Source of the DNA: an uncultured Bacilli bacterium
GTDB lineage: Bacteria; Bacillota_I; Bacilli_A; ML615J-28; CAG-698
Reading direction: 5' to 3'
Assembly: GCA_947627195.1 (NCBI GenBank)
Contig: CANQVC010000016.1
Coordinates: forward strand, 1 to 32,990
Length of the DNA: 32,990 nt
The stretch's first letter is position 1. Every line of letters begins with the position of its first letter. The notes beneath the pieces were generated by a model. It was not told the DNA's origin. It made no database searches and saw only the letters and a program-made list of their open reading frames with translations. The translations under genes and the position numbers were made by a program. Shown piece after piece: positions 8,601-16,303 of the stretch.

Positions 8601-11600
8601 CAAGTTCCATTTTTCTTTTTATTTTTGGATTCGCAGCAGTAATAGCTTTAATTTCTGCATATGTAAGTGTTGTTTCATCAATATCCATTGCTTCTCTAAT
8701 AACTAAATCCCCTCTATCAATTTGTGATATGAAACGTTGTTTGTTTTCTAATATCTGATAAGAATAGCTATCAAAAGTTCTTTCTGTTACATACGTATAT
8801 ATTTCTACTTCTTCATTCATATTTCCTTGACGAATAATTCTGCCTTCCCGTTGCTCTAAATCGCTAGGTCGATATGGAGTATCTAAATGATGTAATGCAA
8901 CAAGTCTTGTTTGAACATTTGTTCCTGCTCCACATTTTTCTGTACTTCCTATTAATACTCGTACGATTCCATCATTAACTTTTGAAAAAAGCTCTTGTTT
9001 CTGCATATCACTATTTGCCTCATGAATATAAGCTATTTCTTCTTTTTTAATTCCTAATGAAACTAATTTGTATTTTAAATCATTATAAACATCAAAAGAT
9101 TGTCCAACAACATAATCAGAAAAATTGCATTTAGGGGTTGACATATCACAAAATACAATTTGTGTTCCCCTAAAATCATTTGTTCTTTTATATATCTCAT
9201 AGATTCTAAAACTACATTCATTTATTTTACTTCCGACTTCATCTTTAAGACTTGGATCAAAACATCTTACATCTAGTGCTAATTTTTTACCATCACTTGT
9301 CACTTTTAACATATTATCTATATGTGGATCAACTCCACCATTACTTATTTCTTCAGCCCTATTTGCTATTTCGTATGCAAGATTAACCGTTATATCACTA
9401 GGTTTTAAGTTAACAACATTTCTAGTAGCTTTTGGTACATTAAGTTTAACCATTTCACTTGTTTTTACATCCGCAAAACTTCGGTATAAAGTTAATAATT
9501 CTGGTAAATTAGTAAACTTAGCAAATCTTGTTTTAGCTTTATATCCTTCTCCACTTGGAGATATTTCAAGAGAGGTAATAGTTTCACCAAAATCGGCTGC
9601 CCATAAATCAAAAAATGTTAAACCTAACTCATTTAATGTTCTAGGCTGTAAATATGTCTGCATTGTATACATTTCAGTCATTGAATTAGATATAGGTGTA
9701 CCTGTGGCAAAAACTACTCCTTTATCTGCATTGTGTATTTCATTTATATATTCACATTTTAATTGTAAATCACTTGCTCTTGAACTAGCAGCTTGAGAAA
9801 TACCTGATACATTATTCATTTTCGTATATAAAAATAAATTTTTGTAAAAATGAGCTTCATCAACAAATAAATAATCTACACCTAGATTTTCAAATATTAA
9901 CACATTATCTTTATTGTCAGCATCAAGCAATTTTTTCAGAGTTGTCTCTTTACTTTTTTTAATTCGTTCAAGATTTTTTAATGCCCCATGTGATAAATTA
10001 TGATCTTTATCTTTGTTCATTATAGTAGCTTCAATTTTAACAATTTCGCTTTTAATTTTGTTTATTTGTCTTTCTGTAGAAATAGGAATTTTTGAGAAAC
10101 TACTTTGTGCCATAATAATTGCATCAAAATCGCCAAGTGCAACTCTAGATACAAATTTTTGCCTATTATCCTTATCTAAATCATTTTTTGTTGTTACTAA
10201 CAATTTAGCATTCGGATATAAATATCTAAATTCACTTGCCCATTGACCTACCAAATGATTAGGTACTACTATTAATGGCTTTTTAGCTAATCCATATTGT
10301 CTTAGTTTCATAATTGTAGCACAAATTGTGTAAGTCTTGCCTGCACCTACGACGTGGTGTAATAAAGTGTTACCACTAGTAATAATTCTATGTACAGCAT
10401 CTTTTTGATGTTTTTTTAACTCTATGGCAGGATTCATCTCAGGAAATTGTAGATAACTTCCATCGTATAAAGGTAATCGTATTTGATTAAATATGTTATT
10501 ATATTCTTCTTCTAAAACATCTCTTCTTGCTGGATCTTTAAATATCCAATCTTTAAATAATTCTTTGATTTGATTTTGTTTCTCTCGTGCATAAAGTGTT
10601 TCTACTTGATTTAATACTCTCTTATCTTTATCATCCACTTTAACTAAATCATAAATCGTTGTGGATTTTAAATTTAAAGCATCTTCAAATAATCGAAATG
10701 CACTTGCTCTCGAAGTACTTAAACTATTAATTTTTTCACTATGATAATTTCTTAAAAAACTACGATTAAAATCAACACGGTAACTTGAATCATGCTTATT
10801 ATAAAAAATATTTAAATCATCTTTAAAATAATATGGAATATTTAAGATTTCAACCAAAAAATCTTTATAATAAGATAAATCTATCCAACTTGCACCAAGT
10901 CTTACTGATATTTCACTTGCCTTTATAGGAGTAGGTAGTACACTTTCTAGGGCTTTGATATTTCTTTCATAGTTTTCATTAGGATATATTTTACTAAATG
11001 CTTTTGCTTTAATTAATTTGCTTTTTATATTTCCACTTAAATATTCATCGCTTGTCACAAAACCTGAATATTTATCATTTAAATTTATTTTATCTGGATC
11101 TCTATATATAGCACTATCAAGTTCATGTATAACTTCATCACAGTTTTTTTCTGTAAGTGTAGCAATATAAAATATATCAACACATCCACGTTCATTTTTT
11201 GATATTTGTAATGCCGTAAAAACATCATCTGTTTTTGTGATAACTGAATATGGTCTTATTGTCCTTTTAGAAAAAATATCTGATTTGTATGCAATAGTTT
11301 TATCGCTAGACAAAACCTCACTTGCGAAAAGCAAAGCACTATCACCATCATCTTTAAATAACTTATAATTTACTTTGTTATTAATGAATCCAAATTTCTT
11401 TATAAAATTATCATACATTTCATTAAGCTTTTTTTGTTCATCGTTTAGTTCCTCATCATTGCAACCATTTATTTGTAAATTTAAAAGATGCCTTATTTCA
11501 TTTCTTAAAGCAATCATATTGATTATTCGCTCTTTAGCATCACTCGGACTTTTAGGAATACTTACTTCTTCCATCTTTTCTCTTATTCTCATATAAATTT

Positions 11601-14064
11601 TGCCATCAATTTCTGTATAACAAAATTCCTTAACACTATAATCTACATCAATTTTTAATTCATCATTTATTATAGGTAATGGATTATATATATCAGAAGG
11701 AAGATTTTCAATTGCTTTTTTCAATGATTCTTCTAAAGAAACATCATTTTCTTTCACCGTTAATGAATTAGCTCCATATAACCCTATTTCTTTGTCCAAT
11801 GTACCTAAAATCATATCCTTATGTAATAAGAAATATTGATTAATATTAAAATCATCAAAAACTTTAGCTGTTGAAAGCCAATCACATTCATCATTTGATG
11901 GATATATTATTTCTTCTCTCTTTTGAAAAAATAAAATATCAGCTACAACAGATGTATTCGCATATTTTTTAAAAGCTGAATTAGGTAATCTTATTGCACC
12001 AAGTAATTTAGCACGACTAGCAATATATTCTCTAGCGCTAGGATTTAATTTATCCATTGTTCCTTTGCTAGTGACAATAGCAACTATTCCTCCACTTCTA
12101 ACCTTATCAATACTTTTAGCAATAAAATAATCATGAATTAAAAAATTATATTTATTATAATCAGTATCATATACTTGATATCCACCAAATGGTACATTTC
12201 CAACAACTAAGTCAAATGAATTATCCAAAAAATTGGTATCTTCAAAACTTTTGATTAATATTTGGGCATCTGGATATAATTTTTTTGCTATTTTTCCAGT
12301 AACATTATCTAATTCAACTCCATATAATTTTGATCCATTACGAATACTATCTGGCATATAGCCAAAAAAATTACCTGTTCCTAAAGACGTTTCTAGAATT
12401 TTGTTATTATTTCTAACACCAAATCTTGCAAGTGCACTATAAATAGCATTAATTATTTCTTTAGGAGTAAAATAAGCATTTAAAATACTTCCCTTGGCTC
12501 TTTCATAATCTTCTGCACTAAGTAAATTTTTTAATTCAAAATGTTCTTTATGCCACTTTGAATTTGTTTCATCAAACGGATAAGGTATTCCACCCCAACC
12601 AATATATTTCGATAAAATTTTTCTTTCATCAAGCGTCGGATTTCTATTTTCTTGATATAATAAATTAGATAATTTTATTGCATCAATATTATTTTTATAT
12701 CTTTGCTTTGCTCCACCCAATTCATTGCTTATATCATCTATATTACTATCATCTTTTTCTTCGTTTATTTCTAAATTGTCTATATAATAAGGAACATATT
12801 GAGAATAGAATACTAAATCAATACCATCATCTAATATTTCAGCACTAGCTATTTCATTTTTTTCATTTAGATAATATTCAAAAACATGAATATTATCTTT
12901 TATAATTGTTATATCATTTTGAAATTGTGAAAATGGTGTATACCAAGAAAGTGTCGTTGTTTTCTTGATACCTTCTTCAACTAAATCATTTACTATTTCT
13001 TTTAGTTTTTTACTATCTTCGCTATTATTTTCTTCAAAAAGATAAACTGGGAATTTTTCTTTTTCTTCTTCTGTTAAATAATTATCCAAATCAATCATCA
13101 AAGAAATTTTTTCTGCTACTTCTTTCCAATTTAAAAATACACTTACATTATCTTCTTTATGATTTATATCATGATTTTCTAAAAACAAACCTTTCGCATC
13201 TGAATTTAATTGATAAATTGAGCCATACTTTCCACCTATTCCATATTCATTTTTAATAAATTTTATAAAATCTGATTGAATTAAATTTTTTTGGTATTCA
13301 TTATAAATTCTTAGCTTTCCATTTACAAATCCACTACCTTGTTTAATTCCCCATTCAATCAATTTTTCAATGTTACTTTTTTCTTCAGTCGAAAAATCAA
13401 ATATGGTAATTGCTTTTTTATTACCTTTTTTATTTGTTTTTTTCTTTTTCTCGGTAGGCTCTTCTTGCTTTTCCGTAGAAATTGTTTTTATTAATTCATT
13501 TTGTTTTATTTTTTCTAGTTCATTTTCCAACTTTTGAGTAAGTTCATATATTTCTTTAAATAGATTGGCATTTTCTTTTAAAGAAAAAGGGAAAGGATGT
13601 AAGTAAATAACTTCATCATCCTTTATCTTAGATTTTATATATAAGGAATAACTTACACCCTCTACAATTAATTCATCTTTTAAAAAATGATTATATAATA
13701 AATGATTTGTTTGAAAAAAATTTTTTACATTTTTATAGATTTTCCTATAATCGCTTAGATAATAATTTATTTCAAGATTTGAATTTAATATATCAAGAGA
13801 TGAAATAAGATTAGAAGTTGATGGATAAATTTTTAAATACTTTGTTTCTCCATATGTACTGTTTTCATTAAAAACAAATTTTTTATTTCCATCAATATCA
13901 TAATACAAAATTCCTTTGTGTCCACTTTTTATTCTTCTTTCCATAGCATTCCATTCTTCAAAAGAATAACAAATACTTAAATTTTTATCTTTAATAAAAA
14001 TTTCAGCTACATCATGTAGAGAAAGATGACGATTTAAATTAACAAATTTATAAAATCTTTTCAA
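5689..14064 (-). CDS. Giant polyvalent protein: N6-adenine methyltransferase, SNF2-type helicase, repeated modules, primase-polymerase-like tail
   Basis: This ~2,790-residue protein is of the type that large conjugative elements and phages inject or express early to protect and process incoming DNA. In order: an N-terminal domain with CYSFEEWNAMERRIKSGHKG (about 32-51), typical of large polyvalent proteins; a Lys-rich linker (~205-218); an N6 methyltransferase with catalytic NVPFGGY in the NPPY position (~621); and a SNF2-like helicase with HHVVGAGKTYT (~1238), FVDEAHF (~1402), ATGTPISNSMTEMY and EQREGRIIRQGN (~1740). Coiled-coil stretches follow (~1800-2000), then three related ~100-residue modules near 2178, 2288 and 2381. 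A primase-polymerase-like part has ICAIDLDHSID (~2570) and a C-terminal NGDVFKALYEG domain (~2693). The TTG at 14064 has no SD. In-frame codons run on upstream to an ATT at 14118 six nucleotides after GGGGTGA, so the true start may be there. Confidence 0.88.
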   Translation of the reverse strand: MKRFYKFVNLNRHLSLHDVAEIFIKDKNLSICYSFEEWNAMERRIKSGHKGILYYDIDGNKKFVFNENSTYGETKYLKIYPSTSNLISSLDILNSNLEINYYLSDYRKIYKNVKNFFQTNHLLYNHFLKDELIVEGVSYSLYIKSKIKDDEVIYLHPFPFSLKENANLFKEIYELTQKLENELEKIKQNELIKTISTEKQEEPTEKKKKTNKKGNKKAITIFDFSTEEKSNIEKLIEWGIKQGSGFVNGKLRIYNEYQKNLIQSDFIKFIKNEYGIGGKYGSIYQLNSDAKGLFLENHDINHKEDNVSVFLNWKEVAEKISLMIDLDNYLTEEEKEKFPVYLFEENNSEDSKKLKEIVNDLVEEGIKKTTTLSWYTPFSQFQNDITIIKDNIHVFEYYLNEKNEIASAEILDDGIDLVFYSQYVPYYIDNLEINEEKDDSNIDDISNELGGAKQRYKNNIDAIKLSNLLYQENRNPTLDERKILSKYIGWGGIPYPFDETNSKWHKEHFELKNLLSAEDYERAKGSILNAYFTPKEIINAIYSALARFGVRNNNKILETSLGTGNFFGYMPDSIRNGSKLYGVELDNVTGKIAKKLYPDAQILIKSFEDTNFLDNSFDLVVGNVPFGGYQVYDTDYNKYNFLIHDYFIAKSIDKVRSGGIVAIVTSKGTMDKLNPSAREYIASRAKLLGAIRLPNSAFKKYANTSVVADILFFQKREEIIYPSNDECDWLSTAKVFDDFNINQYFLLHKDMILGTLDKEIGLYGANSLTVKENDVSLEESLKKAIENLPSDIYNPLPIINDELKIDVDYSVKEFCYTEIDGKIYMRIREKMEEVSIPKSPSDAKERIINMIALRNEIRHLLNLQINGCNDEELNDEQKKLNEMYDNFIKKFGFINNKVNYKLFKDDGDSALLFASEVLSSDKTIAYKSDIFSKRTIRPYSVITKTDDVFTALQISKNERGCVDIFYIATLTEKNCDEVIHELDSAIYRDPDKINLNDKYSGFVTSDEYLSGNIKSKLIKAKAFSKIYPNENYERNIKALESVLPTPIKASEISVRLGASWIDLSYYKDFLVEILNIPYYFKDDLNIFYNKHDSSYRVDFNRSFLRNYHSEKINSLSTSRASAFRLFEDALNLKSTTIYDLVKVDDKDKRVLNQVETLYAREKQNQIKELFKDWIFKDPARRDVLEEEYNNIFNQIRLPLYDGSYLQFPEMNPAIELKKHQKDAVHRIITSGNTLLHHVVGAGKTYTICATIMKLRQYGLAKKPLIVVPNHLVGQWASEFRYLYPNAKLLVTTKNDLDKDNRQKFVSRVALGDFDAIIMAQSSFSKIPISTERQINKIKSEIVKIEATIMNKDKDHNLSHGALKNLERIKKSKETTLKKLLDADNKDNVLIFENLGVDYLFVDEAHFYKNLFLYTKMNNVSGISQAASSRASDLQLKCEYINEIHNADKGVVFATGTPISNSMTEMYTMQTYLQPRTLNELGLTFFDLWAADFGETITSLEISPSGEGYKAKTRFAKFTNLPELLTLYRSFADVKTSEMVKLNVPKATRNVVNLKPSDITVNLAYEIANRAEEISNGGVDPHIDNMLKVTSDGKKLALDVRCFDPSLKDEVGSKINECSFRIYEIYKRTNDFRGTQIVFCDMSTPKCNFSDYVVGQSFDVYNDLKYKLVSLGIKKEEIAYIHEANSDMQKQELFSKVNDGIVRVLIGSTEKCGAGTNVQTRLVALHHLDTPYRPSDLEQREGRIIRQGNMNEEVEIYTYVTERTFDSYSYQILENKQRFISQIDRGDLVIREAMDIDETTLTYAEIKAITAANPKIKRKMELDTEVAKLKVLEGQYKKNLYALQDKVRRDLPEAIKKQELYLERLKKDILLLDKNFHSDNEKFLINVKGINYTDKKDGTIALNDALIQANDNEVVAIYNGFKISLDPVALLTMERSITLNANGIYHLDIGTSAIGNMTRIENFFKDFKLKEEYAIRRLEELNKDLIDAQKEIDVPFEYKEKLEMLEKELIQINQELDLNKKDEVIIEDEQYDKRSFLNNFDRKKEDIILNESQELKIDKTYQNSFHQKITDEFSSFMMEYKNKEALDIVKDSYKINFYKELYQYLTDENTDLEEIQFKALYNQKGKVLESLYDYYLKNEFTSINSYSEINDLIVSYNSRYNDEYMKQNESIEKRKNWITINVPRSALIESYEKHSFFKMPLTNEEYRGYTYNIFNNRIKDGRMITDLKSDSRELCYEIIMEENEEVILNKNNNTKKINAILFKEIVSSSNDKDYYIEKKEKEFVRIDLPIEAMIGKYENASLFKLPNYSMFKDEKYYIPNIFIKESKNGRIEINLPNTFEVELKDKEKSEIKKISPYELFEETSGASLVDFSYKESKTNKRWNTLSLINEARIKKYDEATLFKMPKGKYSFYSYYLPNGLINENDEKFLMVSLPDDFKITLRNQNKETITLSKEEYQNLVVGKSKEDYETELKKPSEKVMEKINQRIEILKKNVPEEMLNRQNWVVVRTKENLEKQRLEKYLIDPNNGSFAKSDDSSTWASFDDACEFLKAKGGVTLAYALDGKDGICAIDLDHSIDENGNYSDLLERVLKSSNNSYAEMSISKIGAHIFGKTIGMDLRSFSMDGDLEFYQKSHFIAMTGDLIGGKNKELNNFDNIDIKDILEKKCNKRVDYNGLKKGVEGLSLISDKEIINKAMNCKNGDVFKALYEGEDIRNNHSNSDMSLMNHLAFWCNGDKEQMIRIFTTSGLFRENKSPDYYESTAIKAIKDVTERYNDGKNKNIGFVKPTSNFKGA

Positions 14065-14098
14065 ATGGTTGGAATGTTTGAATATTTCATCTAATATT

Positions 14099-14407
14099 TC
14101 AACTCTTGATTTTATAATTATATATCACCCCTTTTTCTTTAAATACTTTTTTTATTACCTCCTTTTTTTCTTTGAGAGATGGAAAGTAAATAATGTTTAT
14201 AGCATTTTTTGCTTCAACAAGATAAATTAATCTTATAATTTCATTTTTATTAAATAATAAATGCTTACTTAATCTTTTTTTTAGTTCCTCCTTTGATATG
14301 CCTAATTTCCTTGACACATAAATTAGTGTAAGGTTGTTTTCAAAAATCCATTTTTTAAATGCATTTTTCTTCAATGAATAACCTTTAACCTTTTTTTCAT
14401 CACTCAT
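14099..14407 (-). CDS. Small basic protein, possible helix-turn-helix regulator
   Basis: A 102-residue Lys-rich protein between the sigma-like gene and the giant gene. Residues about 20-60 (WIFENNLTLIYVSRKLGISKEELKKRLSKH) have the spacing of a helix-turn-helix, with VSRKLGISKEELKKRL as turn and recognition helix. The rest (KNAINIIYFPSLKEKKEVIKKVF) has no motif I know. Small regulators of this kind are common at the head of conjugative-element operons. It starts at ATG 14407 with a weak GGAAAGG upstream, and its 3' end overlaps the possible extended N-terminus of the giant protein. A regulatory role is inferred. Confidence 0.55.
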   Translation of the reverse strand: MSDEKKVKGYSLKKNAFKKWIFENNLTLIYVSRKLGISKEELKKRLSKHLLFNKNEIIRLIYLVEAKNAINIIYFPSLKEKKEVIKKVFKEKGVIYNYKIKS

Positions 14408-14437
14408 AACATTTTCTTTACCTTTCCATTCTAAGAA

Positions 14438-14456
14438 GGCAAATATTTTTTTTGCC
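14438..14456 (-). promoter_or_regulatory. Hairpin between the sigma-like gene and the small basic gene
   Basis: A 6-bp perfect stem (GGCAAA at 14438-14443 with TTTGCC at 14451-14456) around a T-rich loop lies in the 71-nt spacer. No U-run follows it on the transcribed strand, so it is more likely an mRNA stability or attenuation element than a terminator. Confidence 0.35.
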
Positions 14457-14478
14457 CCTCACTTATATAGGACAAAAA

Positions 14479-14913
14479 TCAAGGTTTTGTACGTGTGTTT
14501 TTTAAAAATTTTTTTATTTTTTTTAATGATGCATAATAAATTTCTGATACTGTTGAAAAACTTACATCTAAAACACTAGCAATTTCTCTTAATGTTAGAT
14601 TGTTCCAAAAGTACAAATGAATTACCTTTTGTTGCTTTAATGTAAGATGCTTAATTGCCTCATGTAACTTTTGATATAATTCTTCTTTTTCTGCTACATC
14701 ATCATTAACTAAATTTGAATTATCCATTAATTCATATCCATCTCTTTCATATAAAAGGTCTAAAGAAATTGTTTTTGCCTTTAATCTTTTTTCTTTCTTT
14801 AGTTCTCTTTCAAAATCACGATTTAAGTTATTAACATACTCTTCTTCAGTTGCATTGTTAACTTCAACAATTTCATATTTATGTTCATCAATTTTATAAA
14901 TTACTTTTTTCAT
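14479..14913 (-). CDS. Sigma-70 region 4-like transcription regulator
   Basis: A 144-residue protein whose C-terminal 60 residues form a sigma region 4 helix-turn-helix: LTLKQQKVIHLYFWNNLTLREIASVLDVSFSTVSEIYYASLKKIKKFL (about 88-135, quoted here as its pattern; the key helix is LREIASVLDVSFSTVSEI). The N-terminal half is charged and has no region 2, so it cannot be a complete sigma factor. Comparable short region-4 proteins sit in the regulatory section of Tn916-like and Tn1549-like elements and in phages. It is the first gene of the element's operon here. ATG 14913 has a perfect AGGAGGA seven nucleotides upstream, but that SD is locked in a long hairpin (14918-14959), which points to translational control. 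It probably regulates the transfer operon. Confidence 0.75.
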   Translation of the reverse strand: MKKVIYKIDEHKYEIVEVNNATEEEYVNNLNRDFERELKKEKRLKAKTISLDLLYERDGYELMDNSNLVNDDVAEKEELYQKLHEAIKHLTLKQQKVIHLYFWNNLTLREIASVLDVSFSTVSEIYYASLKKIKKFLKNTRTKP

Positions 14914-14917
14914 TATT

Positions 14918-14959
14918 TCCTCCTATGTTTGACTTTTTTAGAAAAATCAAATAGGAGGA
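14918..14959 (-). promoter_or_regulatory. Hairpin sequestering the SD of the sigma-like gene
   Basis: In the minus-strand transcript UCCUCCUA (from 14959) pairs with UAGGAGGA (ending at 14918). The stem continues with UUUGA/UCAAA and U-rich/A-rich pairing, interrupted by a 2-nt bulge, giving about 18 bp and a ~4-nt loop. The whole SD of the next gene is buried. An anti-SD upstream of an SD is an established design for translational control. What opens it is not visible. Confidence 0.6.
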
Positions 14960-15014
14960 GAATGGTTATTAATTTTTATCTTTTTTTGTCTAATTTTTTC
15001 CTTTAGGAAAAAGA

Positions 15015-15058
15015 AAAAGCATTTATAAAACGTTTTTAAACATTTTATAAATGCTTTT
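15015..15058 (-). terminator. Long perfect hairpin, terminator-like
   Basis: A 16-bp perfect stem (arms 15015-15030 and 15043-15058) with a 12-nt loop. On the minus strand it is followed directly by a T-rich tract, as in an intrinsic terminator; the plus strand is also T-rich after it. It lies between any promoter upstream of 15,060 and the sigma-like gene, so it may attenuate the operon. Confidence 0.55.
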
Positions 15059-15096
15059 ATGCTTTTATTTTTATAATATTTATTTGTGTAGTCAGT

Positions 15097-15126
15097 ATAC
15101 GCCACTATATCTAAATAGTGGCGTAT
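15097..15126. repeat. Perfect 12-bp inverted repeat
   Basis: ATACGCCACTAT (15097-15108) and ATAGTGGCGTAT (15115-15126) with a 6-nt spacer. It is more GC-rich than its surroundings and has no adjacent T-run. It could be an operator, a recombination site or a leader hairpin; the sequence does not decide. Confidence 0.5.
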
Positions 15127-15146
15127 TCTGTTTATCGTTACAATAC

Positions 15147-15180
15147 AAAAAAATCCCCCATTCCTAACAACTAGAGGGAT
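15147..15180 (-). terminator. Terminator-like hairpin in the leader of the mobile-element operon
   Basis: On the minus strand ATCCC (15180-15176) pairs with GGGAT (15157-15153), with a further CTA/TAG pairing inside, followed by seven T residues and G. It is the first of several hairpins in a row ahead of the sigma-like gene. Confidence 0.4.
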
Positions 15181-15458
15181 AATTTTATACAATACATACA
15201 AATTCCCCTAAGTTCTACATGTAAATTTGCATCCCTATGGTTTCTATGTACTGCATATATTGATAAAATAAATAATGTGTTTAAGTAATACAAATTTCGA
15301 TTATCTTAGATAGTATACCATATTTTACCAGTTTCTTCAACAGGAAAGATGATTTTTTTAGGATTATTATGATTATTTTATGAATATTTCATATGATAAA
15401 ATAAGATAATTTCAATTGTGTATCTATACTTTTAATTAAAAATTACACTATCACGACA

Positions 15459-15507
15459 AAAAATGGGCTACTTCATATTAATTTAATATGATTAGCCCTT
15501 TTTTTGT
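15459..15507. terminator. Bidirectional terminator after the ABC/secreted-protein operon
   Basis: GGGCTA (15465-15470) pairs with TAGCCC (15493-15498), and inside it CATATTA pairs with TAATATG. A-run on the left and T-run on the right make it work in both directions. It closes the minus-strand operon ending at 15635 and insulates the mobile-element leader. Confidence 0.75.
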
Positions 15508-15634
15508 ATAGTTTAAAAGTGTTGTAAAAATTGATTATATTAAACTTAATTTAAAATTAACTTTCTGTATATAATGACAAATACTACAATTTAATTTATT
15601 ATATTCACGATATAAATATTTATATAGAAAATAA

Positions 15635-16291
15635 TTATTTATATAATCCCAACTGTCCATTTTTTAGTTCATATATTTTATCAAACATTTTTGCAAATTC
15701 TAGATTATGTGTTACCGTTATAACAGTCACACCTAAATTATTTAATTTTTTTAACATTGCAAAAAGTTGATTGGCATTATCATTATCCAAATTACCTGTT
15801 GGTTCATCCGCTAATACTAATTCAGGATCATTAATCATGGCTCTTGCTATAGCAACTCTTTGTTGTTCACCTCCTGATAGTAAATTAGCCTTTTTATTTA
15901 GTAATGACTTAATCCCCAATGCTTCAGCTATTTCATTAACTTTATAATTATTTGACTGTTTTTTATTAAATATAGTAGGTAAAATTATATTTTCTTCAGC
16001 AGTTAAATTTCCTATTAAGTTATATTCTTGAAATACAATCCCTATATGTTTGTTTCTAAATTCAGCCAATTCATCATTTGATAATTTTTCTAAATTTTTC
16101 TCATCAAAAATGTAAAATCCTTTAGTTGGTTTATTTAGAGTAGCTAAAATTTTTAATAATGTTGTTTTCCCACTACCACTTTTGCCAATAATTGCAATTA
16201 ATTCACCTTTTTGAAATTCAAATGATAAATTATTTAGAACAAAAGTTTTATCATTATCATAACTTTTATATATATTGTTTAGTTTATACAT
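15635..16291 (-). CDS. ABC transporter ATPase subunit (MacB/LolD type; bacteriocin-export-like)
   Basis: A 218-residue complete nucleotide-binding subunit: Walker A GKSGSGKTT (~36-44), signature [15 protein letters not shown] (~138-152), Walker B LVLADEPTGN (~159-168) and a switch histidine in TVTHN. The LxADEPTGNLD form is typical of MacB/LolD/FtsE-type ATPases that serve FtsX-like permeases, including those of lactococcin 972-type bacteriocin loci. It starts at ATG 16291 with GGAGGG upstream and lies 12 nt after the second permease gene, last of a five-gene operon. It probably energises the two permeases. Whether the complex exports the secreted neighbours, or confers immunity to them, is inference. 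Confidence 0.85.
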   Translation of the reverse strand: MYKLNNIYKSYDNDKTFVLNNLSFEFQKGELIAIIGKSGSGKTTLLKILATLNKPTKGFYIFDEKNLEKLSNDELAEFRNKHIGIVFQEYNLIGNLTAEENIILPTIFNKKQSNNYKVNEIAEALGIKSLLNKKANLLSGGEQQRVAIARAMINDPELVLADEPTGNLDNDNANQLFAMLKKLNNLGVTVITVTHNLEFAKMFDKIYELKNGQLGLYK

Positions 16292-16303
16292 TATTCCCTC
16301 CTT

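Noticed and set aside
14947-15201. 84-codon minus-strand ORF ahead of the sigma-like gene
   Set aside because: It runs through the three hairpins and their T-runs, has no convincing SD, and the product (many Lys/Phe/Ile runs) looks like translated leader structure.
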